From an uncultured Bacilli bacterium (lineage in GTDB: Bacteria > Bacillota_I > Bacilli_A > RF39 > UBA660), in NCBI GenBank assembly GCA_944359735.1, contig CALVTA010000046.1, forward strand, positions 1 to 9,191: a stretch of DNA of 9,191 nucleotides. The letters are read 5' to 3'. Below are positions 1 to 6,249 of the stretch, piece by piece (position 1 is the stretch's first letter; each line of letters starts with the position of its first letter). Position numbers and translations under genes: made by a program. The notes under the pieces are model-generated. The model was not told the origin of the DNA. It searched no databases and saw only the letters and a list, made by a program, of their open reading frames with translations.

Positions 1-24
1 AGATATTTGGAGGTGTTAATGTAA
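1..24 (+). CDS. C-terminal end of probable AbiEi antitoxin (partial)
   Basis: Frame 1 reads R-Y-L-E-V-L-M and then TAA at 22-24. The rest of the gene lies before the window. A YLEVLM-like ending is what I remember for AbiEi-family antitoxins, and an AbiEii toxin gene starts at the very next base, which is the usual abiEi-abiEii order. In this type IV system AbiEi is a winged-helix DNA-binding antitoxin that represses its own operon. Only seven residues are visible, so the call rests mainly on the neighbour. Confidence 0.5.
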   Translation, partial: RYLEVLM

Positions 25-891
25 GTGATAGATGTTATTGATGCTGAAGATTTAAAAATAAAGATTAAAACAAAAGCCCATGAAAACCATTTAGAGCCAC
101 AAGATATAATGCAGATGTACTTTTTTGAAAGATTATTATATCGAATTGGAATTAGTAAATACAAATATAATTTCATATTAAAAGGTGGACTTTTATTATC
201 TGCAATATTTGGTGATGAACGTAGGACTACTCAAGATATGGATACAATGTTAAAAGGAATACCGTTAGACGCTAAAATATTAGAAAAAATAATAAAAGAA
301 ATAATAAGTATTGATGGTAAAGATGGAATAACTTTTGAAATTGTTAATATTAAAGATATTAGACTAATAGATAAATATGGTGGATTAAAAGTTAAATTAA
401 TTGGATATAAAGAGCATTTAAGAGTGCCACTATCAATCGATGTCACCGTAGGAGATCCTATTACACCTAAAGAATTAAAATTTAAATATAAATGCATGTT
501 TGATGATTCTTATATTAATATTATGGCTTTTAATAAAGAAACTATTATAGCTGAAAAGTTTGAAACATTTATTACTGACAATATTATGAACACAAGAGCA
601 AAGGATTTTTATGATTTGTATATTTTATTAACTAGATTTTATGACGATATTAATAAAGATGATTTGTTAAAAGCGATAAAAAATACTTTTGAAAGACGAG
701 TATCTAAATTCGATATAAATATGATTATTTCTAATTTTGATTTAATAAAAAATAGCGAAAGATTAAAAAATAATTTTAATAGATATAAACTTAAAAAGAT
801 TTATGTAAAAGACATAAGCTATGAAGATGTTATGGATGCCATAGAAATAATTATAAAATTACTTCAAAAAGAGCTTACACCAGTATCTTAA
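25..891 (+). CDS. AbiEii/AbiGii-type nucleotidyltransferase toxin (type IV toxin-antitoxin)
   Basis: This 288-residue protein is full length for the AbiEii family, the toxin half of a type IV toxin-antitoxin pair linked to abortive phage infection. The family has a polymerase-beta-like nucleotidyltransferase fold; the related MenT toxins add nucleotides to tRNA 3' ends. Visible motifs are KGG at residues 53-55, then R67-T-T-x-D71-M-D73, which supplies two metal-binding aspartates, and SIDVTVGD at 137-144 with a third aspartate (D139). The C-terminal half has the AEKFETF block (177-183, K178) and the RAKDFYDLY block (191-199). All expected catalytic positions are present, so the gene looks intact. 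The start is a GTG directly after the upstream TAA, with GGAGG at 9-13, which implies coupled translation with AbiEi. Exact substrate is unknown. Confidence 0.93.
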   Translation: MIDVIDAEDLKIKIKTKAHENHLEPQDIMQMYFFERLLYRIGISKYKYNFILKGGLLLSAIFGDERRTTQDMDTMLKGIPLDAKILEKIIKEIISIDGKDGITFEIVNIKDIRLIDKYGGLKVKLIGYKEHLRVPLSIDVTVGDPITPKELKFKYKCMFDDSYINIMAFNKETIIAEKFETFITDNIMNTRAKDFYDLYILLTRFYDDINKDDLLKAIKNTFERRVSKFDINMIISNFDLIKNSERLKNNFNRYKLKKIYVKDISYEDVMDAIEIIIKLLQKELTPVS

Positions 892-894
892 TAC

Positions 895-929
895 AAAATG
901 TTAACATAGAAATGTGTTAGCATTTTTTT
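895..929 (+). terminator. Intrinsic terminator after abiEii
   Basis: The arms at 898-906 (ATGTTAACA) and 915-923 (TGTTAGCAT) pair over 9 bp with one G-U. Three more A-T pairs form at the base, the loop is 8 nt, and a run of seven T follows at 923-929. It begins a few bases after the abiEii stop, so it ends the toxin-antitoxin operon. Confidence 0.85.
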
Positions 930-996
930 ATAATTGGGAGGTTGGTAGTTATACGCATTTTATAAATAAAAATAAAAAAAGAAAGGAATGAATAGT

Positions 997-2255
997 ATGA
1001 GAGTTAATGTGACAAAAAGAGGAAAGGTCTACCAGTATAAATTTGAAATTGCAAAAATAAATGGGAAAAGAAAGTTTATCAATAAATCAGGGTTTAGAAC
1101 AAAAAATGAAGCATATATTGCTGGAATGAAAGCATATGATGAATATATTAATGGTGGAGTTAATAAACAGGCAAATATGACATACGCTGACTATTTAGAT
1201 TATTGGATGAGTGAATATTTTTAAATTAATTTTAAGTATTCCACAGCGAAAAGATATAAAGAAACTTTTAAAACAATAAAAGCAGAATTAGGAAAATATA
1301 TGTTATATTCAATAACCCCATATTTACTAAATCAAGCTTTATTAAAATTATCACAAAAAGTAAAAACAAAAGATTCTTTAAGAATTTATCAAAAAGTAAT
1401 AAAAAGTTCTTTTAGAGATGCAACAAATTACTTTGGATTTTTAAAGTATAATCCAGCTATTGAACTATCAATTCCTAGAGTTCTATCATATGGTTTAAAA
1501 AAAACAGAATAAATCATATTTACACTAATGAAGAAATAGAAAAAATTTTAACTAAATTCAAAGAAAACAAAACTTTTATATATGCATTTTTAGTAGCGTG
1601 TTTTACAGGTATGAGAACAGGAGAAGTGCGTGCATTAACTTGGGATGATATAGATTTTGAAAATAGAATTATAAAAATTAATAAAACAGTTTATTGCAAA
1701 ACAAAAGACAATAAAGGAAGATGGTTTCCTGGCACAACAAAAACTGATGGTAGTGATAGAGAAGTATATATGTGTGAAACTTTATTGAAAGTATTGAAAA
1801 ATTATCAACATTATCAGAGTAATAATAGAAAAAAGCATAAAACAAAATATTATGATTACTATCTGGAAGAGGTTAAAAACAAGTATGGCAAAGTAGTAGA
1901 AAATAGAATAGGTGAGCTGAAATACAAGTCAAAGAAGAAAGGGGAAATAAATTTAGTGTTTGTTAAAGATAATGGAAGATACATAGGTACGGATTTAATT
2001 CGTTATCCTTATAGGATTATACATCATGAACTAGGCATAAATAATTGCCGGTTCTATGACTTAATAGGGAGTTTTGCAACTAAAACTTTAAGAAGTGGTG
2101 TGGAGATTAAAGATGTCGCTGAAGTATTAGGCCATAGTAGATTGGAAACTACAGAAAATTATTATGTTTCAACGACTAAAGAATCAAAGAAATATGTTAG
2201 CAATGTATTTGAAAAACAAATCGATGAAGAAATAATAAAAAAATTCATTAAGTAA
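997..2255 (+). pseudogene. Tyrosine integrase (Tn916/phage type), inactivated by several lesions
   Basis: The three reading segments join into one integrase of about 420 residues, the usual size for Tn916-like integrases. The N-terminus (997-1150) resembles an AP2-type arm-site-binding domain (GKVYQYKFEIAKINGKRKF). A core-binding SAM-like domain follows, then the catalytic domain. Break 1 is an in-frame TAA at 1222-1224; the same frame continues well beyond it, so a sense codon such as GAA was probably lost. Break 2 is a frameshift near the eight-A run at 1497-1504; one extra A would rejoin the frames. The catalytic domain keeps the first arginine (TGMRTGEVRAL, 1605-1637), the lysine block TKTDGSDRE, the LGHSR histidine and the ENYY tyrosine. 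The second catalytic arginine of the usual YDLR box is isoleucine (ATA, 2064-2066). ATG 997 is preferred over ATG 988 because AAGGA lies 9 nt before it. The gene is almost certainly dead and marks an old integration. Confidence 0.9.
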
Positions 2256-2276
2256 TTAGTTTATAACAGATAGATA

Positions 2277-2285
2277 TGGTATAAT
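2277..2285 (+). promoter_or_regulatory. Extended -10 promoter for the AlbA_2 gene
   Basis: TG at 2277-2278 is followed by one base and a perfect TATAAT at 2280-2285. No good -35 is seen at the right distance, which is normal for extended -10 promoters. It lies just after the integrase stop and about 30 bp before the AlbA_2 start, so this gene should be transcribed independently of the dead integrase. Confidence 0.65.
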
Positions 2286-2316
2286 ATATTTCATTAGATT
2301 TCGGAGAGTGATAAAA

Positions 2317-3096
2317 ATGGCAACGATAAATAAAGATGATTTTTATGATGTTTTAAAAGAACCAACAAGAGAAAACTTTAGAATTTTACTACAAAATCAA
2401 ATGGGCGAAGAGGATTATTTGGATTTTAAAAAAGAATGGCCGGAAAAAGAAAAAATAGCAAAGCATATTTTAGCAATTGCAAATAGTGGTGGTGGATGTA
2501 TTATTTTTGGTATTGAACAAAAAGAAGATGGAACATTTGAGCAAAATGGTCTATCTAAGTTAAAAGATCCATCTGATTTAAGAAGGGAAGTAAAGAGATA
2601 TTTACCGCCAGCTTTAAAATATATGATTAGAAACTTTGTATATGAAAATTCTGAATATGAAGCATTAGTTGGAAAAAAGTTTCAAATATTAATAATAGAT
2701 GATAATCCACTAGAATTACCATATATTTGCTGTAAGGACGGAACTATTTTATCTGATGGGGACATCTATATTAGGAAAGGGACAGAAAGTGTTAAGGCTA
2801 ATAATTATGATATTGATAAAATGATTCAAAGAAAAATGAACGAATCAAAAATACCGAGACGAAATACTTTGAATTTGGAAGACCACTTAAGCCAATTAAA
2901 AACATTATATTCAGAACTGACATATACTACAAATACTAGCGAAATTTTAAAAGGAATGGCAAGTATAATAACTAGTTTTTTAGGAACAAAAGTTACGCAA
3001 AAAAAAGAATGTTATCCAAAAGAGGATTATGATGATTTTATTGTTAGAATGTTAAATAAAAAGAAAAAAAGAATTGAGGAAGAGTTAGATATATAA
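2317..3096 (+). CDS. AlbA_2/Schlafen-type putative DNA-binding protein
   Basis: This 259-residue protein opens with an AlbA_2 (Schlafen-type) domain, in databases often labelled ATP-binding or putative DNA-binding. Seen features are E-D-Y-L-D-F-K-K near residues 32-39, the glycine-rich ANSGGGCIIFGI block near 55-66, and the closing strand IYIRKGTESVKAN near 150-162. The remaining C-terminal part (about 165-259) is charged and helical, without a motif I recognise; the last residues are lysine- and glutamate-rich. Proteins of this type occur in phage-defence islands and mobile elements or act as regulators; the role here is not known. ATG 2317 is chosen over GTG 2308 because GGAGAG at 2303-2308 fits only the former. 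After its TAA the same frame stays open for 63 codons to a TGA at 3286, directly before a SEC-C motif, so a longer ancestral C-terminus is possible. Confidence 0.8.
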   Translation: MATINKDDFYDVLKEPTRENFRILLQNQMGEEDYLDFKKEWPEKEKIAKHILAIANSGGGCIIFGIEQKEDGTFEQNGLSKLKDPSDLRREVKRYLPPALKYMIRNFVYENSEYEALVGKKFQILIIDDNPLELPYICCKDGTILSDGDIYIRKGTESVKANNYDIDKMIQRKMNESKIPRRNTLNLEDHLSQLKTLYSELTYTTNTSEILKGMASIITSFLGTKVTQKKECYPKEDYDDFIVRMLNKKKKRIEEELDI

Positions 3097-3121
3097 GTAA
3101 GTAAAAAATATAATAAAAACG

Positions 3122-3339
3122 TAAACGGATGCACACAATGTTTCCATTTTGTTTCCAAATTACAAAACAAACATAGTACTCATAGTACTATAAATGCCAT
3201 AAATATTTTTCTTACTTGTGCCACAAAACCTTGGAATACCAGTAATTATGCAAATAACATAAATACTATAAATATTTGGATTTCTTGAACATGTGGAAGT
3301 GGTAAAAAATATAAACAGTGTTGTGGAAAGAATGCATAA
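3122..3339 (+). repeat. Spacer module copy A: octamer pair plus SEC-C remnant
   Basis: The module starts at TAAACGGATG. It carries TGTTTCCA twice at an 11-bp period (3139-3146, 3150-3157). At 3289-3339 it reads TCGSGKKYKQCCGKNA and stop, a clear SEC-C metal-binding tail in which the usual first Cys codon is TGA (3286-3288). In the same frame the octamer region reads C-T-Q-C. A diverged copy lies downstream of the NUDIX gene with nearly the same internal spacing: 153 nt here and 152 nt there, from the first octamer TGT to the first surviving SEC-C Cys codon. It is either a decayed small zinc-binding reading frame or the tail of the preceding gene. Confidence 0.6.
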
Positions 3340-3360
3340 ACCCTTATAAAATAAGGATTT
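3338..3360 (+). terminator. Weak hairpin, possible terminator after the SEC-C remnant
   Basis: CCTTAT (3342-3347) and ATAAGG (3351-3356) pair across an AAA loop. After one mismatch, AAA and TTT add three more pairs at the base. The T tract is poor (ATTTTAC), so termination would be inefficient. It directly follows the TAA of the SEC-C reading. Confidence 0.4.
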
Positions 3361-3411
3361 TACAAAAATAAGACAAGTTTAAAAAGGTGATAAAATCGCT
3401 AAATAATTGAA

Positions 3412-3440
3412 TTTGTCCACATTTGTCTACATGATAAAAT
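3412..3440 (+). promoter_or_regulatory. Likely NUDIX promoter overlapped by TTGTCCACA-type repeats
   Basis: TG at 3432-3433, one base and TAAAAT at 3435-3440 make an extended -10. TTGTCC at 3413-3418 could serve as a weak -35 with a 16-bp spacer. The direct repeats TTGTCCACA (3413-3421) and TTGTCTACA (3423-3431) cover the -35 and the spacer, where an operator would act. A perfect TATAAT at 3454-3459 lies too close to the start codon to be the main -10. Confidence 0.45.
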
Positions 3441-3470
3441 AAAGACAAAATTATATAATAGGAGGTCAAA

Positions 3471-4076
3471 ATGACTAACAGAGAAATAATAGATAGAATT
3501 AAAAAATTATCAACCCAAGAGCAAAGAAATATATCTTACGAAGAATTGATAAAAATTATAGAATCATTATCAGCAGATGAGATTATAGAGTTAAGTAATG
3601 TAATAGGATACCCTGTTTTTACAAGACTGTGTATGGGAGTTCTTAAACATAGATTTGTTTTATTACAAGATGGGGCTGCTGCTGTTATTGTAAATGAGAA
3701 AGGGCAAATATTATTACAAAGTAGAGCAGATAGAGATAAATGGGGATTACCAGGCGGATGTCAAGAATTAGGAGAAAGATTCCAAGATACTATTATCAGA
3801 GAAATAAAAGAAGAAACTAATTTAGACGTTAATGAAGAGGATTTAGAACTAATCGATATAGTATCAGGTTCATCAAGAAGAAATGATTATCCAAATGGCG
3901 ATGTAGTAATAAATAATACAGTACTATTTTGTGTTAGAAATTATTCTGGAGAATTAAAGTGGAATAGTGAATCTAAAAACATGAAATTCTTTGATATAGA
4001 TAATTTACCAAAGAATCAAAATGATCCGGATTTAATTGAAATATATATTAAGAAATTAAACAAAAAGACAAGATAG
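3471..4076 (+). CDS. NUDIX hydrolase
   Basis: This 201-residue protein hydrolyses, by family, a nucleoside diphosphate linked to some moiety, using divalent metal in the cytoplasm. The NUDIX box spans residues 96-118: G96, E102, R110-E111 and E114-E115 are all present, so the metal-binding set is complete. The box glycine near the end is Asn (N117), a tolerated variant. The core domain begins about residue 66 (GAAAVIVNEKGQILLQSR) after a helical N-terminal region of about 60 residues seen in a group of Bacillota NUDIX proteins. The layout fits ADP-ribose- or sugar-nucleotide-type hydrolases, but the substrate cannot be read from sequence. The start has an ideal AGGAGG at 3460-3465. It stands alone between two related spacers, which suggests it is cargo of a mobile element rather than part of a pathway operon. 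Confidence 0.9.
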   Translation: MTNREIIDRIKKLSTQEQRNISYEELIKIIESLSADEIIELSNVIGYPVFTRLCMGVLKHRFVLLQDGAAAVIVNEKGQILLQSRADRDKWGLPGGCQELGERFQDTIIREIKEETNLDVNEEDLELIDIVSGSSRRNDYPNGDVVINNTVLFCVRNYSGELKWNSESKNMKFFDIDNLPKNQNDPDLIEIYIKKLNKKTR

Positions 4077-4085
4077 AGATGTAAT

Positions 4086-4144
4086 ATATATTAAAGTACC
4101 CATAGCGGACTTTAATAATATTTGGCATGAGTACTTTTATATAT
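4086..4144 (+). terminator. Long hairpin after the NUDIX gene, probable terminator
   Basis: Arms 4086-4099 and 4131-4144 pair over 14 bp with one mismatch, and CAT/ATG adds three pairs after another mismatch. The 3' arm contains TTTT followed by an AT run. Inside it a second perfect inverted repeat (ATTAAAGT at 4090-4097 with ACTTTAAT at 4109-4116) competes with the outer stem, so two exclusive folds are possible. The simplest role is termination; a switch is only a guess. Confidence 0.5.
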
Positions 4145-4208
4145 GAAAATTAAAAAAATTTATAATGGTAATAATAAAGTTTTAAATGACAACCTTATAT
4201 GTGAAAAA

Positions 4209-4418
4209 CAAACGGAATGTGGACATTGTCCACAATTTGTCCACAGTAGAGAAATATTTATAATAAAAATAATACTAATAACACAGATAATATAGGAATT
4301 ACCTAGTCTTAAAAATTTAGAAATATCAATAATATTATAAATATTGATAGTATTGATAATATAAGAAAATTAACTTCATGTGGTTCAGGAAAAAAATAAT
4401 AATTGCTGTGGCAAATAG
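4209..4418 (+). repeat. Spacer module copy B: TGTCCACA cluster plus SEC-C remnant
   Basis: The copy starts at CAAACGGAATG. It carries TGTGGACA (4218-4225), one base, TGTCCACA (4227-4234), and TGTCCACA again at 4238-4245: a perfect inverted repeat plus an 11-bp-period direct repeat. Read as codons, the region gives ECGHCPQFVH, comparable to GCTQCFHFVS in copy A. At 4376-4418 it reads SCGSGKK, then seven bases where copy A has nine, then CCGK and TAG. The CxxC and SEC-C parts are in different frames, consistent with a 1-nt loss relative to copy A. Confidence 0.6.
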
Positions 4419-4536
4419 TTGTTAAGCTCTTTATTTATGATGATTTCTGAATGTTGAAAACAATTATTCAAAATAATCATAATAACAAATAGGAGCATAA
4501 ATACTATAAATAACAATTACTATATAGGTGGTATTA

Positions 4537-5789
4537 ATGAATAATAAAATAAAACAATTAATTATTGATATATTAAATACACTTAATATAAATATTTACA
4601 TGAAAAAGAAGAAAAAACTTAAAAAAATAGAAAATAAAAATTATTCATCTAATATTAGAAATAACATAACTACAAAATTTGGAACAAGCATTAATTATCA
4701 GATAATTGATTTAATAGAAATTTTTAAAGCTTCCAAAACATCAAAAGAATTTTTACAGAATAAAAAAACTTATTTTAAATCTCAAAGTGATATTTTCCCG
4801 GCCTAGACAATTGCAATTATAATGAAATTTTTAATATATATAATAATATTATTAATAATTGTGATGCCATTACGCCTGAAATAGAATTTAAAATGACTTT
4901 AACTGTTAGAGATAATTTACCATTATTTATTAACAAAGGAAAAATAAATGAAAAAATATTTAATTTTAGTTACTTTGATAAAATTGTAAATTTTGCCACA
5001 GAAAATAATATGCAAATAAGATTACATACATTAGTGTGGCACAAACATTTTCCAAAAATATTGGAAAGTTGTAATAGAGAACAATGTCTTCAATTTTTAG
5101 ATACATATTTTTATAATATTACTAACAGATATAGTGAAAAAATTTTTTCCTCTATTGATGTATTAAATGAAATATGTTCAGATATAAATTCCGAAGAGTT
5201 TAAAAATGGAGAAATACTTAGAAGATCACCATGGAAAGATAAATTGGGTAATAAATATTATTTAGATATACTTAAATTAGCAAGAAAATATTTTCCTTAT
5301 AGTAATTTGGTATATAATGAATATGATGAAATTAATGAGAAAAAAAGACAAAATATGATATCAATAGTTAATGAAATAAAATTAGAAGAAAGTATTAGTG
5401 AAACAGAATTATTAAACTCAATTGGCTTACAATCTCATTATCATGAATATACTAAAGACGAAGAAATCAAAAAAGCATATAAAGAATTATCATCATTAAA
5501 TAAAAGTTTACAAATTAGTGAATTGGATATAACTAAAATAAATAGTAATGATGATATACAAATTAATAGAATCACAGGAACAATATTAGAGTGTGCTATA
5601 TCATTTGACGTTGACTATATTACTTGTTGGGGACCTTCATCTAAAATATCATGGCAATCAAATAAGGTAAGAACATTTTTAGATAAAAAGGGAAATATTG
5701 ATAAAAGTTTTAAAAAATTTGTTAATGCATATAGTATGAAAAGTCACTGGATAAACAATGACATTAATATTCATACTAAAGAAAAATAA
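4537..5789 (+). pseudogene. Glycoside hydrolase family 10 (xylanase-like), frameshifted
   Basis: GH10 enzymes cleave beta-1,4-xylan and related glycans by a retaining two-glutamate mechanism. The 3' segment carries the family marks: RLHTLVWH (5018-5041), the acid/base motif DVLNE with Glu at 5169-5171, NEYDE, LQSHYH, the nucleophile motif ISELDI with Glu at 5520-5522, and CWGPSSKISW near the end. The 5' segment from ATG 4537 (AGGTGG at 4526-4531) runs to TAG at 4804-4806. One extra T in the run 4793-4796 would join it to the second frame, which then reads IFPGLDNCNY and on through NNCDAITPEIEFK, the usual SITPENE region. The rejoined protein would be about 417 residues. The later ATG at 4893 has no ribosome binding site and would drop core strands, so I do not take it as a separate gene. 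No signal peptide is seen, only a lysine-rich N-terminus, which is odd for a xylanase. Both catalytic residues survive, so decay is recent or the frameshift is an assembly error. Confidence 0.85.
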
Positions 5790-5890
5790 CACAATTATAA
5801 ATTTTTAAATATAAGTATATTACTATTGGAAAATGGATGAGAAAAGAAGTTAAAAAATATAATAGAATATATCATTTAAATACAAAAATA

Positions 5891-5910
5891 AGGAGCTTAA
5901 TTAAGCTCCT
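5891..5910. terminator. Palindromic hairpin downstream of the GH10 gene
   Basis: AGGAGCTTAA at 5891-5900 is followed immediately by its exact reverse complement, giving a stem of 8 bp with an AATT loop. The downstream tract (ATATCTATTT) has few consecutive T, so it is a moderate terminator candidate. It lies about 100 bp after the GH10 stop. Confidence 0.5.
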
Positions 5911-5923
5911 ATATCTATTTACA

Positions 5924-5956
5924 GAGGATCTTCACACTTAATAGTGAACCTTCCTC
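5924..5956. other. Second hairpin with internal loop
   Basis: GAGGA (5924-5928) pairs with TCCTC (5952-5956), and TTCAC (5931-5935) pairs with GTGAA (5944-5948). They are separated by a TC/CCT internal loop, and the terminal loop is 8 nt. No T run follows, so it is not an obvious terminator. Its role is unknown. Confidence 0.4.
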
Positions 5957-6023
5957 ATTAATAATATATGTAGATTTATTTAAAATATACAAAATAATTT
6001 CCTATTTAAAAAAGTTAAATTAT

Positions 6024-6150
6024 ATGGAAATTAAAACAGGAATGCTTTTTTTGAAGTAGCGAGAAGACGTAGTTATTACTGTAAAGGTAAAACTGAATCT
6101 GTTGATATGACTAGAGAAATAATTGATAAAATTTTAAAAATTCCTGACTA
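6024..6150 (+). pseudogene. Unidentified short coding remnant before prfB
   Basis: From about 6035 one frame reads FFEVARRRSYYCKGKTES and continues VDMTREIIDKILKIPDY. Its protein-like composition contrasts with the surrounding AT-rich spacer. An ATG at 6024 opens MEIKTGMLF in a neighbouring frame; one extra T in the seven-T run (6046-6052) would join the two. The strong terminator at 6157 sits where a gene's end would be, so this may be what is left of the gene that used to precede prfB. I do not recognise the family. Chance translation is possible. Confidence 0.35.
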
Positions 6151-6156
6151 TAAGAT

Positions 6157-6187
6157 GAAGTCTGTTGTCCAATGGGCTTCTTTTTTT
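6157..6187 (+). terminator. Strong intrinsic terminator upstream of prfB
   Basis: GAAGTCTGTT (6157-6166) pairs with AATGGGCTTC (6171-6180) over 10 bp, including three G-U pairs, around a GTCC loop. Seven T follow at 6181-6187. No intact gene now precedes it, which suggests that its original gene was cut away. Confidence 0.8.
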
Positions 6188-6197
6188 CTGGAAATAT

Positions 6198-6226
6198 TTG
6201 TTATAAAAATAAATATCTTGTATAAT
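6198..6226 (+). promoter_or_regulatory. Promoter of the prfB-yitT-yitT operon
   Basis: TTGTTA at 6198-6203 and a perfect TATAAT at 6221-6226 are separated by the ideal 17 bp. The prfB start is 23 bp beyond the -10. This is the best promoter in the window and follows directly on the terminator at 6157-6187. Confidence 0.8.
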
Positions 6227-6249
6227 ACTAATAAAGAGAGTTGGTAAGA

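Larger units (their letters stand above)
3097..3470 (+). other. Gene-free spacer between AlbA_2 and NUDIX genes
   Basis: This 374-bp stretch has no complete gene. It contains copy A of a repeated intergenic module (3122-3339), two abutting CATAGTACT units (3172-3189), a short hairpin (3338-3360), two copies of TGATAAAAT (3388-3396 and 3432-3440) and a TTGTCCACA/TTGTCTACA pair just before the NUDIX gene. Confidence 0.7.
4077..4536 (+). other. Gene-free spacer between NUDIX and GH10 genes
   Basis: This 460-bp stretch holds a large hairpin (4086-4144), copy B of the spacer module (4209-4418) and a 17-bp sequence, CATAAATACTATAAATA (4496-4512), that also occurs exactly at 3258-3274 in the previous spacer. 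A 50-codon frame at 4143-4295 contains the CxxC reading of copy B, but it has no ribosome binding site. No convincing promoter for the GH10 gene was found. Confidence 0.65.
5790..6249 (+). other. Junction region between the accessory block and prfB
   Basis: There is no complete gene in these 460 bp. From left to right they hold AT-rich sequence without motifs (5790-5885), a perfect palindromic hairpin, a second hairpin with an internal loop, a short coding-like remnant (6024-6150), a strong terminator (6157-6187) and the prfB promoter (6198-6226). Confidence 0.7.

Noticed and set aside
231..497. Minus-strand frame of 88 codons
   Set aside because: It lies entirely within abiEii, which has clear family motifs; the reverse frame has none.
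3286..3288. TGA read as Trp, which would leave the SEC-C frame open
   Set aside because: prfB in this window depends on TGA being a stop, and Trp is TGG in all genes.
4143..4295. Small forward frame containing ECGHCPQFVH
   Set aside because: It has no ribosome binding site and ends in an isoleucine-rich run; kept only as part of the repeat module, not as a gene.
4893..5789. GH10 gene starting independently at ATG 4893
   Set aside because: No ribosome binding site, the homologous frame continues upstream to about 4800, and this start would remove the ITPE strand.
5891..5910. Perfect palindrome as a recombination site
   Set aside because: No second copy is visible in the window and its place after a gene fits a hairpin terminator better.
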